DNA of 8,601 bases, taken from Hyphomicrobiaceae bacterium. Its GTDB lineage: Bacteria; Pseudomonadota; Alphaproteobacteria; Rhizobiales; Hyphomicrobiaceae. Position 1 is the stretch's first letter. Every line of letters starts with the position of its first letter. The position numbers and the translations under genes are program-made. Below are positions 1 through 5,609 of the stretch, piece by piece. The stretch lies in the NCBI GenBank assembly GCA_021775715.1, contig JAJFHI010000245.1:1-8601 (forward strand), read 5' to 3'. The notes under the pieces are model-generated. The model was not told where the DNA came from. It ran no database searches and worked only from the letters and a program-made list of their open reading frames with translations.

Positions 1-452
1 TAAGTTGACAGCGTCAGGGCTTCATAGAACAAAAACAGCGTGAACAGGTTGGCCGCAAATGCCAGCGCCATCGTCGCTGCAATCGCCAGAGCGAAGCAGA
101 CATAGAATTGTGTTTGGCGAGGCTCGTTGTTGCCACGCATGTAGCCAATCGAATAAATCGAGTTGACCAACCACAAGGTGCCGGCAACGAGCGCGAACAA
201 CATGCCAAGCGGCTCAAGCTTGAAGGCGACTTTCAAGCCGCTGGCAATCTCAAATCCTGAGATTTCCGGGCGACCGCCTGCCAACACTGTCGGCAACAGG
301 CTCCAGACGATAGCCGCCAATAGTGCAGCGGCCGCTAGCGTGACGGCTTCGCGAACATTCGGCCAATCTGAAAAAATCGGTATGAGCGCCGCGGCGGCAA
401 ATGGCACAAGCATTGCCGCCCACATCAGAGTTTCGGGTGCGAGATCCATCAT
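1..452 (-). CDS. Second MrpD/NuoL-like proton-channel subunit, 3' end outside window
   Basis: This is the N-terminal 150 residues of a hydrophobic protein of the proton-conducting antiporter family (NuoL/M/N, MrpA/MrpD). The reading frame is still open at the left edge. The ATG at 452 overlaps the mrpD stop codon as ATGA; a second in-frame ATG follows directly at 449. Several transmembrane helices are visible (about residues 8-26, 36-57, 81-100, 116-134 and onward). The stretch NSIYSIGYM (97-105) followed by FYV, NLFTLF and FYEAL (to 146) is the family's typical segment. E144 sits where the essential membrane-buried glutamate of transmembrane helix 5 is expected. By context it is a further proton-translocating subunit of the same antiporter, perhaps supplying the role of the missing MrpA N-terminal domain. 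Whether it is nearer MrpA or MrpD cannot be decided from this fragment. Confidence 0.88.
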   Translation of the reverse strand, partial: MMDLAPETLMWAAMLVPFAAAALIPIFSDWPNVREAVTLAAAALLAAIVWSLLPTVLAGGRPEISGFEIASGLKVAFKLEPLGMLFALVAGTLWLVNSIYSIGYMRGNNEPRQTQFYVCFALAIAATMALAFAANLFTLFLFYEALTLST

Positions 453-1948
453 TGCTTCAGCCCACCAAGCAGCGCCTCGGCGACATCAGATGCGATGCCC
501 GCTGTCAGGCGGGTGTCGAAGCCGAGATAGATCGTGGCAGCAGCCAGCAGCAACAACGGTAGCAACATCGACAGGGGTGGATCTTTGGCGTCTGAACACG
601 CGACAGAAGGTTCACGGAAATATGCCACCTCAATGACGCGGCCGATGTAGACAACAGCAATCAACGAACTTGCAACGATAAGGAAAACCAACGGTGTCAT
701 GCCTGCATCAATGGCGCCAACGGCCAGGTACCACTTCGAGATAAAGCCCGCCGTTCCCGGCACACCCATCAAGCCAAGGCCCGCAACAACAAATGCCGCC
801 ATCGTGAGCGGCATCTTGCGGCCAATGCCCGACAAATCTCGCAGGCGCATCACACCAACCCGATAAGCAATGGCACCAAGGGCCAGGAACAAAGCGGTCT
901 TCATGACAGCATGGTTGAAGATATGCGCCAGAGAACCTGTCATGCCTGCCTGATTGGCTAGCGCGATGCCAAGCGTGATGTAGCCGATTTGTGCGACGGA
1001 CGAATATGCCAACATGCGTTTCAAGTTCTGCTCAAAGACAGCGGCAAACGAGGCCACAAACATGGCAGCGACTGAGAGCACCAAAAATAGGTGCTGAACG
1101 GGAAGTGTTTTGAAGGCAATCGCGGCGCCAAACACTGAAAACAGAATGCGCAATAGTAAACAAATCGCGACCTTGGTTGCCGTGCCCGCCAGGAAGGCTG
1201 TCGCAAACGAGGGGGCATAGGCGTAGGCGTTTGGCAACCAGACATGCAGCGGGAACAACGCGAGTTTCAAACTAACGCCGGTGACGATGAACGCCATCGA
1301 CATGAGAATGGCGCGCATTTGATCGTCCGATGCATCTCCAAGCCGCATTGAGATATCGGCGAAGTTCAGGCTGCCCGTAACAAGATAAAGCCCGCCGATG
1401 CCGATGACATAGAGCGTGGCACCGATCGTCCCCATGATGAGGTACTGATACGCTGCCAAGAGCGCACGGCGATGTGGCCCCATCGAGATCAACACATATG
1501 TCGCGAGGGACGACACCTCAAGGAATACGAATGCGTTGAACGCGTCACCCGTGACGGCGATGCCAAGCAAGCCAGCCTGGCAGAGCAAGTACATTGTGTA
1601 GTACCAGGCCTGATTGTGTTCAGCGACTTCGTGGGCAACCGACTTGCGGGCAAACGGCAGCGTTACTGCACCCATCAGCGAGACGATGAAAATCACAAAT
1701 GCGCCAAGCTTATCGACACGGTATTCAATGCCATAGGGCGGTGCCCATCCCCCAAGGCGGTAACTCAGGATGGGGTCCGACGTCAGCACTTGCAATAGCA
1801 TGTTTGCAGCCATCACCGGCAACATCCATGACACGATCAGCGTCACAGACCATGCCAGTTGACCACGACGCATGAACGCTGTGAGGACGGCACCAAGCAG
1901 CGGCAGAATGACTTGCAGCACCGGCAGGTGCGAGGACACAGCGCTCAT
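449..1948 (-). CDS. mrpD: Mrp cation/proton antiporter subunit D
   Basis: A 499-residue integral membrane protein of the family shared with NADH dehydrogenase subunits NuoL/M/N. It is the expected length for MrpD, with about 14 predicted helices. It should form a proton (or cation) half-channel of the Mrp complex in the cytoplasmic membrane. Family landmarks are present: the buried glutamate E144 in FVFLEVSSLATY, lysine K228 in SLKLALFPLHVWLPNA with H235, K259 (TKV), the NLKRMLAYSSVAQIGY signature at 308-323, HAVMK with K350, and GVPGTAGFISKW with K405. These charged residues make up the proton path in homologues. The ATG at 1948 overlaps the mrpC stop as ATGA and is preceded by AAGGAAGG at a good distance; this Shine-Dalgarno sequence lies in a hairpin (see 1951-1968). 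The stop overlaps the next gene. Nothing looks truncated or degraded. Confidence 0.95.
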   Translation of the reverse strand: MSAVSSHLPVLQVILPLLGAVLTAFMRRGQLAWSVTLIVSWMLPVMAANMLLQVLTSDPILSYRLGGWAPPYGIEYRVDKLGAFVIFIVSLMGAVTLPFARKSVAHEVAEHNQAWYYTMYLLCQAGLLGIAVTGDAFNAFVFLEVSSLATYVLISMGPHRRALLAAYQYLIMGTIGATLYVIGIGGLYLVTGSLNFADISMRLGDASDDQMRAILMSMAFIVTGVSLKLALFPLHVWLPNAYAYAPSFATAFLAGTATKVAICLLLRILFSVFGAAIAFKTLPVQHLFLVLSVAAMFVASFAAVFEQNLKRMLAYSSVAQIGYITLGIALANQAGMTGSLAHIFNHAVMKTALFLALGAIAYRVGVMRLRDLSGIGRKMPLTMAAFVVAGLGLMGVPGTAGFISKWYLAVGAIDAGMTPLVFLIVASSLIAVVYIGRVIEVAYFREPSVACSDAKDPPLSMLLPLLLLAAATIYLGFDTRLTAGIASDVAEALLGGLKQ

Positions 1949-2310
1949 ATTTCGCCTTCCTTGGCGAATATCTCGTCTTCTTCCACTGTGCCGTAGGCTT
2001 CATGGATGCGCACCGTCAGAGCAAGGCCCAGCGCCAGCGTCGCAACACCGACCACGATCGCGGTCAGGATAAGGACGTGCGGCAAGGGGTTGGAATAGAC
2101 GGTGTAAGCTTTGTCGACAATAGGGGGCGTGCCGCCGATGATCTTGGCGGGCGTCAGGTAGATCAAATACACTGAGGTTTGAAACAAGCCGAGACCAATT
2201 AGTTTTTTGACCATGTTGCCCCGCGCGATCACGACGTAGAGTCCCGACACCATCAGGAAGATGGTAATGAAGAAGTTGTAGTGTTGCGCAAAGACGTGAA
2301 GCAGTTCCAT
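1945..2310 (-). CDS. mrpC: Mrp cation/proton antiporter subunit C (NuoK-like)
   Basis: A small membrane protein (121 residues from the ATG at 2310) with three predicted helices, at about 10-29, 36-53 and 78-101. It matches MrpC/MnhC, the homologue of NuoK. The run NMVKKLIGLGLFQTS (32-46) and NPLPHVLILTAIVVGVAT (74-91) are the conserved family blocks. It is a structural membrane subunit sitting between the channel subunits in known Mrp structures. A GTG at 2313 directly precedes the ATG. I prefer the ATG because GGGGA then lies 5 bases upstream, whereas it would be only 2 bases from the GTG. The ATG overlaps the mrpB TGA by one base. The acidic C-terminal tail (EEDEIFAKEGEI) is cytoplasmic-looking and is encoded across the mrpD ribosome-binding region. 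Confidence 0.94.
   Translation of the reverse strand: MELLHVFAQHYNFFITIFLMVSGLYVVIARGNMVKKLIGLGLFQTSVYLIYLTPAKIIGGTPPIVDKAYTVYSNPLPHVLILTAIVVGVATLALGLALTVRIHEAYGTVEEDEIFAKEGEI
1951..1968 (-). promoter_or_regulatory. Hairpin holding the mrpD Shine-Dalgarno in its loop
   Basis: On the minus strand the sequence is TTCGCC-AAGGAA-GGCGAA: perfect 6-bp arms around a 6-base loop that is itself the purine-rich ribosome-binding core. The mrpD ATG starts 3 bases after the stem. The stem lies inside the last codons of mrpC, so a ribosome finishing mrpC would unfold it. That fits translational coupling of mrpC to mrpD. The symmetry is seen in the sequence; the regulatory role is inference. Confidence 0.45.
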
Positions 2311-2726
2311 CACCGTCCCCGCTCGCTGAATGCATAGAACATTGCCGTCATCGTTCCTGCCACCGTTACGAGCACACCCAATTCAACAATAAAAATACCC
2401 CATTCGTGGGCATGCAGTTGGTCGTGGGCGAAGTGAGAGTAATCAAGAAAGTTGCTGCCAAGAAACATGCTGACAACACCCGTCCCAGCATAGATTAGAA
2501 CGCCCAGAGGAATCATGATTTCGACAACACGCTGCGGCGCGATCTCCTTGGCGCGGCGGACTCCGAAGATGATGGCATAGAGAATGATCATGCCGGCTGC
2601 AATGACGCCAGCCTGGAAACCGCCGCCAGGACCATAGTCGCCGTGCATCTGAACGTAGAGCGCAAACAGAAGGACAAACGGCAGGATCAACTTCGTGCCG
2701 ACGCGTAGGATGACATCGAACTTCAT
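2310..2726 (-). CDS. mrpB: Mrp cation/proton antiporter subunit B (MnhB domain)
   Basis: A 138-residue membrane protein with four predicted helices (about 10-26, 37-56, 70-90, 108-132), the normal size for MrpB/MnhB and archaeal MbhF. The diagnostic loop HGDYGPGGGFQAG (28-40) matches the family's conserved HG..PGGGFQ.G motif, and the C-terminal WGIFIVELGVLVTVAGTM block (109-126) is also typical. It is a membrane subunit required for the antiporter to assemble. The ATG at 2726 overlaps the stop of the upstream gene as ATGA, and the TGA overlaps the start region of mrpC. The gene is intact, with no unusual codon or composition features relative to its neighbours. Confidence 0.95.
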   Translation of the reverse strand: MKFDVILRVGTKLILPFVLLFALYVQMHGDYGPGGGFQAGVIAAGMIILYAIIFGVRRAKEIAPQRVVEIMIPLGVLIYAGTGVVSMFLGSNFLDYSHFAHDQLHAHEWGIFIVELGVLVTVAGTMTAMFYAFSERGR

Positions 2727-3349
2727 GCCGCACTCCCATTCGGCCCATCAGGTTCGTTTTCGTCGGCGACGTCGTCGCCAAATGTCTCGACACTCTCCGT
2801 AACCTTGACAACTTCAACTTCATCGCGGCGGCGGCGGCCGCTGAGCAACATCAACACTCCGATGCCAGCCGTGAAGATCACAGTGACCTCGCCCATCGTG
2901 TCGAAGCTTCGAAAATCTGCCAGCACAGCTGTCACAATGTTTGGCGGCATCTGATGCTTTTGCGACATCTCGATGTAAAGCGGTGCTGTATGCTTGTGAA
3001 TGACGGTGTCAGCTAGTCCGAACGCTGGCAGCTCAAACGTACCCCACACCAATGCTGCACCAACTACAACACTAACGAATAGCGGAATGCCGGTCCCGCG
3101 GGCTGTCGGATATTCACGCGTTCCGGTGAGGTAGAGGGTTGCCAGCAAGATAACGGTGGATATGCCGGCACCAACGGATGCCTCCGTCATCGCCACGTCA
3201 ACTGCGTCGAGCACGAGCATCACGCTCGCCATTAGGAAGCTGTAGACGCTCGATAAAATAACGACCGAATACATGTTGCGCTGGCGAATAATCGCCACCG
3301 TGACGATGGCAAGCAACGTCAACAGCACTGTGATGACAAACGTTTCCAC
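2723..3349 (-). CDS. MrpA C-terminal-like antiporter subunit (MbhD+MbhE type, DUF4040)
   Basis: A 208-residue membrane protein corresponding to the C-terminal part of MrpA, encoded here as its own gene. The first half (1-80) matches the MbhD/DUF4040 domain: three helices with the signature DVAMTEASVGAGISTVI (51-67), where D51 and E57 are the conserved acidic residues. The second half (about 88-170) matches MbhE, with NIVTAVLADFRSFDTMGE (137-154), a block that closely follows the MbhE/MrpB-like consensus. A basic-acidic tail of about 38 residues (RRRR, then Asp/Glu-rich) extends into the cytoplasm. In known Mrp complexes this region forms part of the ion path beside the channel subunits. The start is a GTG at 3349, 12 bases after the mrpG stop, with AGGGAG about 8 bases upstream. 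This is the only real gap in the operon. Confidence 0.9.
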   Translation of the reverse strand: METFVITVLLTLLAIVTVAIIRQRNMYSVVILSSVYSFLMASVMLVLDAVDVAMTEASVGAGISTVILLATLYLTGTREYPTARGTGIPLFVSVVVGAALVWGTFELPAFGLADTVIHKHTAPLYIEMSQKHQMPPNIVTAVLADFRSFDTMGEVTVIFTAGIGVLMLLSGRRRRDEVEVVKVTESVETFGDDVADENEPDGPNGSAA

Positions 3350-3361
3350 GTGGCGCGCTCC

Positions 3362-3766
3362 CTATTCCTTGTCCGTCGGTGGCTCTTCGAAGCCCGCGAT
3401 CAGTTCGTTGTCGGCTGCACCGCGATCTGCCGCATGACCGGAATAAGCCCGGCGATCATGGTCGAGCTTGGGTTCAATCTCTTCATGGAGTGCTGCCTGC
3501 GCCAACGCATGCGCTGCGACCGGGCCGGTAAAGAAAAACAGTGCCAGAATGAACAGCAGCTTCAGCGTCACGAGGGTAAATCCGGCCTGCAAGATCAGAC
3601 CAAGAATGATAAGCCCTGCTCCCATTGTATCGATCACGCTTGCGGCATGCATTCGCGTATAGACATCCGGCATGCGGATAAGGCCAACAGCGCCCGTGAC
3701 AACAAAAAAGCTTCCCAGCGCAATCGCGACCCAGCTCAATGCGTCGACAACGTCCACAACACTCAT
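3362..3766 (-). CDS. mrpG: Mrp cation/proton antiporter subunit G
   Basis: A 134-residue protein with three predicted helices (about 12-30, 45-63, 66-88). It carries the MrpG/MnhG/MbhC signature TGAVGLIRMPDVYTRMHAAS (24-43), including the conserved R-x-P-D-x-x-x-R-x-H pattern. GPVAAHALAQAA (81-92) is the typical ending of the domain. The remaining 40 residues are a hydrophilic, charged tail with no recognised motif. It is an accessory membrane subunit of the antiporter. The ATG at 3766 overlaps the mrpF stop as ATGA. The stop codon is followed by 12 bases before the next gene, and those bases hold that gene's ribosome-binding site. Confidence 0.94.
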   Translation of the reverse strand: MSVVDVVDALSWVAIALGSFFVVTGAVGLIRMPDVYTRMHAASVIDTMGAGLIILGLILQAGFTLVTLKLLFILALFFFTGPVAAHALAQAALHEEIEPKLDHDRRAYSGHAADRGAADNELIAGFEEPPTDKE

Positions 3767-4065
3767 GACGATGCCTCACTATCGATCGCGCCATCTTCTT
3801 CGACGTCGTAAGCTAGGTCGCCATGACGAAAAAATTTCAAAACCGCCAATGTGCCGATCAAATTGAGGAAGCCGTAGGTCAGCGCGATATCCAGCCATTC
3901 CGGACGACCGGCCCAGAAGCCGAACACGGCTAAAAGCAAGATCGCCAAGGTGCCAATGGTGTTGCCAGCCAGCAGTCTATCAAAAACCGTCGGGCCTCGC
4001 AGAGCCGCAGCGACAGCCAACACTAACGCGAGCAGCACAGCCGCTGTTCCAACAACAAACATCAT
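3763..4065 (-). CDS. mrpF: Mrp cation/proton antiporter subunit F
   Basis: A 100-residue membrane protein with three helices (about 3-22, 34-53, 58-78) and the conserved MrpF/MnhF/MbhB block RGPTVFDRLLAGNTIGT (23-39), with D29 the invariant acidic residue. GFLNLIGTLAVLKF (65-78) is the usual third helix. MrpF proteins are normally about 90 residues; the extra length is an acidic tail (DVEEDGAIDSEASS). The start is the ATG at 4065, overlapping the mrpE stop as ATGA, with GAGAGGG about 5 bases upstream; a second ATG follows immediately. The stop overlaps mrpG. Its role in the complex is structural, in the small-subunit cluster with E and G. Confidence 0.94.
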   Translation of the reverse strand: MMFVVGTAAVLLALVLAVAAALRGPTVFDRLLAGNTIGTLAILLLAVFGFWAGRPEWLDIALTYGFLNLIGTLAVLKFFRHGDLAYDVEEDGAIDSEASS

Positions 4066-4535
4066 CGCGCCCTCTCGAATTTCATGACGCGCTTGTTCAT
4101 CGCACCGCCTTCGAGGTCCTGAGCCCCTTCAAGTTCCAACGCATGCACGGTCAGTTGGTTGCCAACGACGCCGGTTGTAATCGTGCCCGGCGTCAACGTG
4201 ATGGAATTAGCGTAAGTCGCAACACCGACGGAACTCTTCAGACCCGCGGTCACAACCGTCATGGTCGGAGAGATGGGCAGTTTCGGATGCCAGATCAGTT
4301 TCGTGACACTCAGCGCCGACTTTATGATTTCAACAATCAGCCAAGGAAAGTATGTGATCGCACCAAATACCCAACCAACGGGGAACGCCTCGTCGTCAAT
4401 TTGGTACATGCGGCGGGCAACGGCCAGACATGCTACAGCGGATACGGCGCCAAGCGTTGTCAGAAACAGAGTGTAATGGCCGGACAAAGCGAGCCAGAAA
4501 GCAAACAGACCAAGGGCCAGGCTTATCGCACGCAT
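4062..4535 (-). CDS. mrpE: Mrp cation/proton antiporter subunit E, first gene of the operon
   Basis: A 157-residue protein of the MrpE/MnhE family (MbhA in archaeal hydrogenase), the usual family length. Two N-terminal hydrophobic segments (3-19, 21-41) and a further one (53-75) precede a soluble domain. The family markers FPWLIVEIIKSAL (63-75) and NSITLTPGT (110-118) are both present. I chose the ATG at 4535. The frame is open upstream to a TTG at 4631, but those 32 residues are polar and unlike the family, while the ATG has GAGGA 11 bases before it and the protein then begins with the expected first helix. As the first gene after a divergent intergenic region, it probably lies closest to the operon promoter. 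The stop overlaps mrpF. Confidence 0.93.
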   Translation of the reverse strand: MRAISLALGLFAFWLALSGHYTLFLTTLGAVSAVACLAVARRMYQIDDEAFPVGWVFGAITYFPWLIVEIIKSALSVTKLIWHPKLPISPTMTVVTAGLKSSVGVATYANSITLTPGTITTGVVGNQLTVHALELEGAQDLEGGAMNKRVMKFERAR

Positions 4536-4638
4536 CGGTGGGGAGATCCTCGGGTGAGTGGAGTGGTTAATTCGAAATTCTATGGTGTCCGATTTACGGG
4601 CTTCTGCGACCGTTGTCACTAACTGCGACAATTTTAAC

Positions 4639-4656
4639 GCACAGGTGTGTCTGTGC
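4639..4656. promoter_or_regulatory. Perfect 18-bp inverted repeat upstream of mrpE
   Basis: GCACAG-GTGTGT-CTGTGC has 6-bp perfect arms and a 6-base centre, about 104 bases upstream of the mrpE start. Its length and symmetry suit the operator of a dimeric helix-turn-helix regulator of the mrp operon. If the operon's transcript begins further upstream, it could instead form an RNA hairpin in the leader. No regulator gene is in the window, so the function is a guess. Confidence 0.35.
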
Positions 4657-4865
4657 CTACAAAATACTGATACGCGCCCGGGGCCTGTGGACTGCCTCGA
4701 TATTGCCCCTCCCCCACCTATAAAGCGCCCGAGTGTAAGCGTTCATGTTCAGTTCAGATGAGATTTGGCTTTATGGCTCCATGGTTGGAATACTGGCGGA
4801 TTGGCTTGTGGAACCTCGAATAGAGTAGCCGCTCCGCAAAAGGTTTCTAATTAACGAGATCATGG

Positions 4866-4892
4866 CATGCCGGGAACTAACATGCCGGGAAC
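4866..4892. repeat. Tandem direct repeat, two copies of a 12-bp unit
   Basis: The 12-base unit CATGCCGGGAAC occurs exactly twice, at 4866-4877 and 4881-4892, separated by TAA (period 15). The first copy overlaps the 8-bp palindrome GGCATGCC at 4864-4871. Each copy contains GGAAC, the -35 element of EcfG-type promoters, but only the first has a correctly spaced -10. The second copy falls inside the spacer of that promoter. Confidence 0.85.
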
Positions 4893-4897
4893 GCGTT
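4873..4897 (+). promoter_or_regulatory. Candidate EcfG (general stress sigma factor) promoter
   Basis: GGAAC at 4873-4877 is followed after exactly 16 bases by CGTT at 4894-4897. This is the published consensus for promoters read by the alphaproteobacterial extracytoplasmic-function sigma factor EcfG (GGAAC-N16/17-CGTT). Transcription would begin near 4903-4906, leaving a leader of roughly 65-70 bases before the ATG at 4971. The match and spacing are seen directly; use by EcfG is inferred. It would place the downstream secreted protein in the general stress response. Confidence 0.65.
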
Positions 4898-4970
4898 TCG
4901 CTATCAGAAATCGGCAGACCTAGAGAAGGCTGCCGCGCTGGTTTCAACGCATCAAAGTGAGGACAGAACA

Positions 4971-5378
4971 ATGAAAACCACAATGAAAGCGTGCGTTGCA
5001 CTTGTAGCTGCCGCCGGTATAGCAGTTTCGGCAACCACGGCATCAGCTGTTGAGCCGCGTCAGAGCACAACGCCAAGCACCGCTGCTGTAACGGGCAAAA
5101 CCCATGCTCCGATCAAGCTTGCCGTGAAACCTGCACAACAAAAAGAAATCGTCGTGGCCGGCCGCCGTCGTGGACGTGGCGCTGCAATCGGCCTTGGTAT
5201 TATTGCTGGTGTTGCAACGGCCGCCATCTTGAGCAGCCGTGCACGTGCACACCACTACGAGCCTCGCCGCAGCTACCGCCGCTCGCGTCACTATGATCGC
5301 TGTGAGCGTTGGGAATACCGTTGTCACGAACGGGGTGTGCGTCGTGCGTGCCGCAAGTTCTACAATCGCTGCCAATAA
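4971..5378 (+). CDS. Small secreted Arg/Cys-rich protein of unknown function
   Basis: A 135-residue protein I cannot assign to a named family. It has a classic Sec signal peptide: MKTTMK, a hydrophobic core, and the cleavage motif ASA before V27. The mature part has a Ser/Thr/Pro-rich stretch (27-60) and a basic patch (RRRGRG, 65-70). A glycine-rich hydrophobic segment follows (71-88), long enough to cross or insert in a membrane. The C-terminus is very rich in Arg and aromatic residues, with four cysteines at 111, 118, 127 and 134 in the symmetric pattern CX6CX8CX6C; these could form two disulfides in the periplasm. The ATG at 4971 has GAGGA 7 bases upstream. A stress-type promoter precedes it and an intrinsic terminator follows, so it is probably transcribed alone. 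A cell-envelope stress role is possible but unproven. Confidence 0.82.
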   Translation: MKTTMKACVALVAAAGIAVSATTASAVEPRQSTTPSTAAVTGKTHAPIKLAVKPAQQKEIVVAGRRRGRGAAIGLGIIAGVATAAILSSRARAHHYEPRRSYRRSRHYDRCERWEYRCHERGVRRACRKFYNRCQ

Positions 5379-5402
5379 CACATTCCAAAGTAACAAGATC
5401 AT

Positions 5403-5433
5403 AAACGCCTCGCCAAACTGGTGGGGCGTTTTT
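5403..5433 (+). terminator. Rho-independent terminator after the secreted-protein gene
   Basis: AACGCCTCGCC (5404-5414), loop AAACT, then GGTGGGGCGTT (5420-5430): an 11-bp stem with only two G-T wobbles, extended by the A5403-T5431 pair and ending in a run of five T (5429-5433). It lies 25 bases after the stop codon and should end that transcript before ccrM. Confidence 0.9.
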
Positions 5434-5470
5434 CCATGTCGTTCGCCGTTGGTGTTGGTACCGCTAAAAA

Positions 5471-5499
5471 TCGACATCAAGTTGCAGACGCAATAATGT
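5471..5499 (+). promoter_or_regulatory. Weak candidate housekeeping promoter for ccrM
   Basis: TCGACA (5471-5476) resembles the TTGACA -35 box at five of six positions. After 17 bases comes TAATGT (5494-5499), a poor -10 that matches TATAAT at three of six; the overlapping AATAAT matches better but leaves only 15 bases of spacing. It is the best candidate I find in the 176 bases between the upstream terminator and ccrM. No CtrA-type TTAA-N7-TTAA box and no GANTC site are present there. Confidence 0.25.
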
Positions 5500-5556
5500 T
5501 CGTCTTTCGTTCGTCGAAAATCTCTGCAATAAGTGTTGGCTTGTAAGTTTGTATCG

Positions 5557-5575
5557 AGCCTCACTTGTCGAGGCT
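5557..5575 (+). other. Hairpin in the ccrM leader
   Basis: AGCCTC (5557-5562) and GAGGCT (5570-5575) form a perfect 6-bp stem with a 7-base loop, 34 bases before the ccrM ATG, followed by the T/G-rich stretch TTGTGTTCG. It lacks a continuous T run, so it is a poor terminator. A role in leader folding or mRNA stability is possible, but nothing in the sequence proves it. Confidence 0.35.
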
Positions 5576-5609
5576 TTGTGTTCGTTGTTGTTTGAGTGAG
5601 TAGCGTTTG

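Larger units (their letters stand above)
4536..4970. other. Divergent intergenic region between mrpE and the small secreted-protein gene
   Basis: These 435 bases separate two genes that point away from each other. The mrp half holds a perfect dyad at 4639-4656. The other half holds a tandem repeat at 4866-4892 with an EcfG-type promoter at 4873-4897. I see no coding region I can support: short open frames here lack plausible ribosome-binding sites and protein-like composition. I see no convincing sigma-70 promoter for the mrp operon, although AT-rich stretches lie around 4561-4580 and 4629-4637. No GANTC site occurs in the region. Confidence 0.7.

Noticed and set aside
163..636. Open plus-strand frame of 157 codons
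   Set aside because: It lies antisense to the mrpD end and to the second channel-subunit gene, both strongly supported by family motifs. Its composition (Ala/Ser/Arg-rich, no hydrophobic pattern) is that of a shadow frame.
1..4535. Membrane-bound hydrogenase or complex I locus
   Set aside because: The gene order resembles the hydrogenase Mrp module, but no hydrogenase, NuoB/C/D-like or iron-sulfur subunit is present in the window, so an antiporter is the simpler reading.
4536..4631. N-terminal extension of mrpE to the TTG at 4631
   Set aside because: It adds 32 polar residues not seen in the family. The ATG at 4535 gives the normal length and a well-placed GAGGA.
4558..4761. Short plus-strand frame in the divergent intergenic region
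   Set aside because: It has no plausible ribosome-binding site, no domain-like pattern, and covers the dyad and GC-rich tracts expected of regulatory DNA.
4810..4814. Another GGAAC upstream, as a possible stress promoter
   Set aside because: The positions 16-17 bases downstream read GCTC/CTCC, not CGTT.
4888..4892. Second GGAAC as an independent EcfG -35 element
   Set aside because: No CGTT follows at 16 or 17 bases; only the first copy is correctly spaced.
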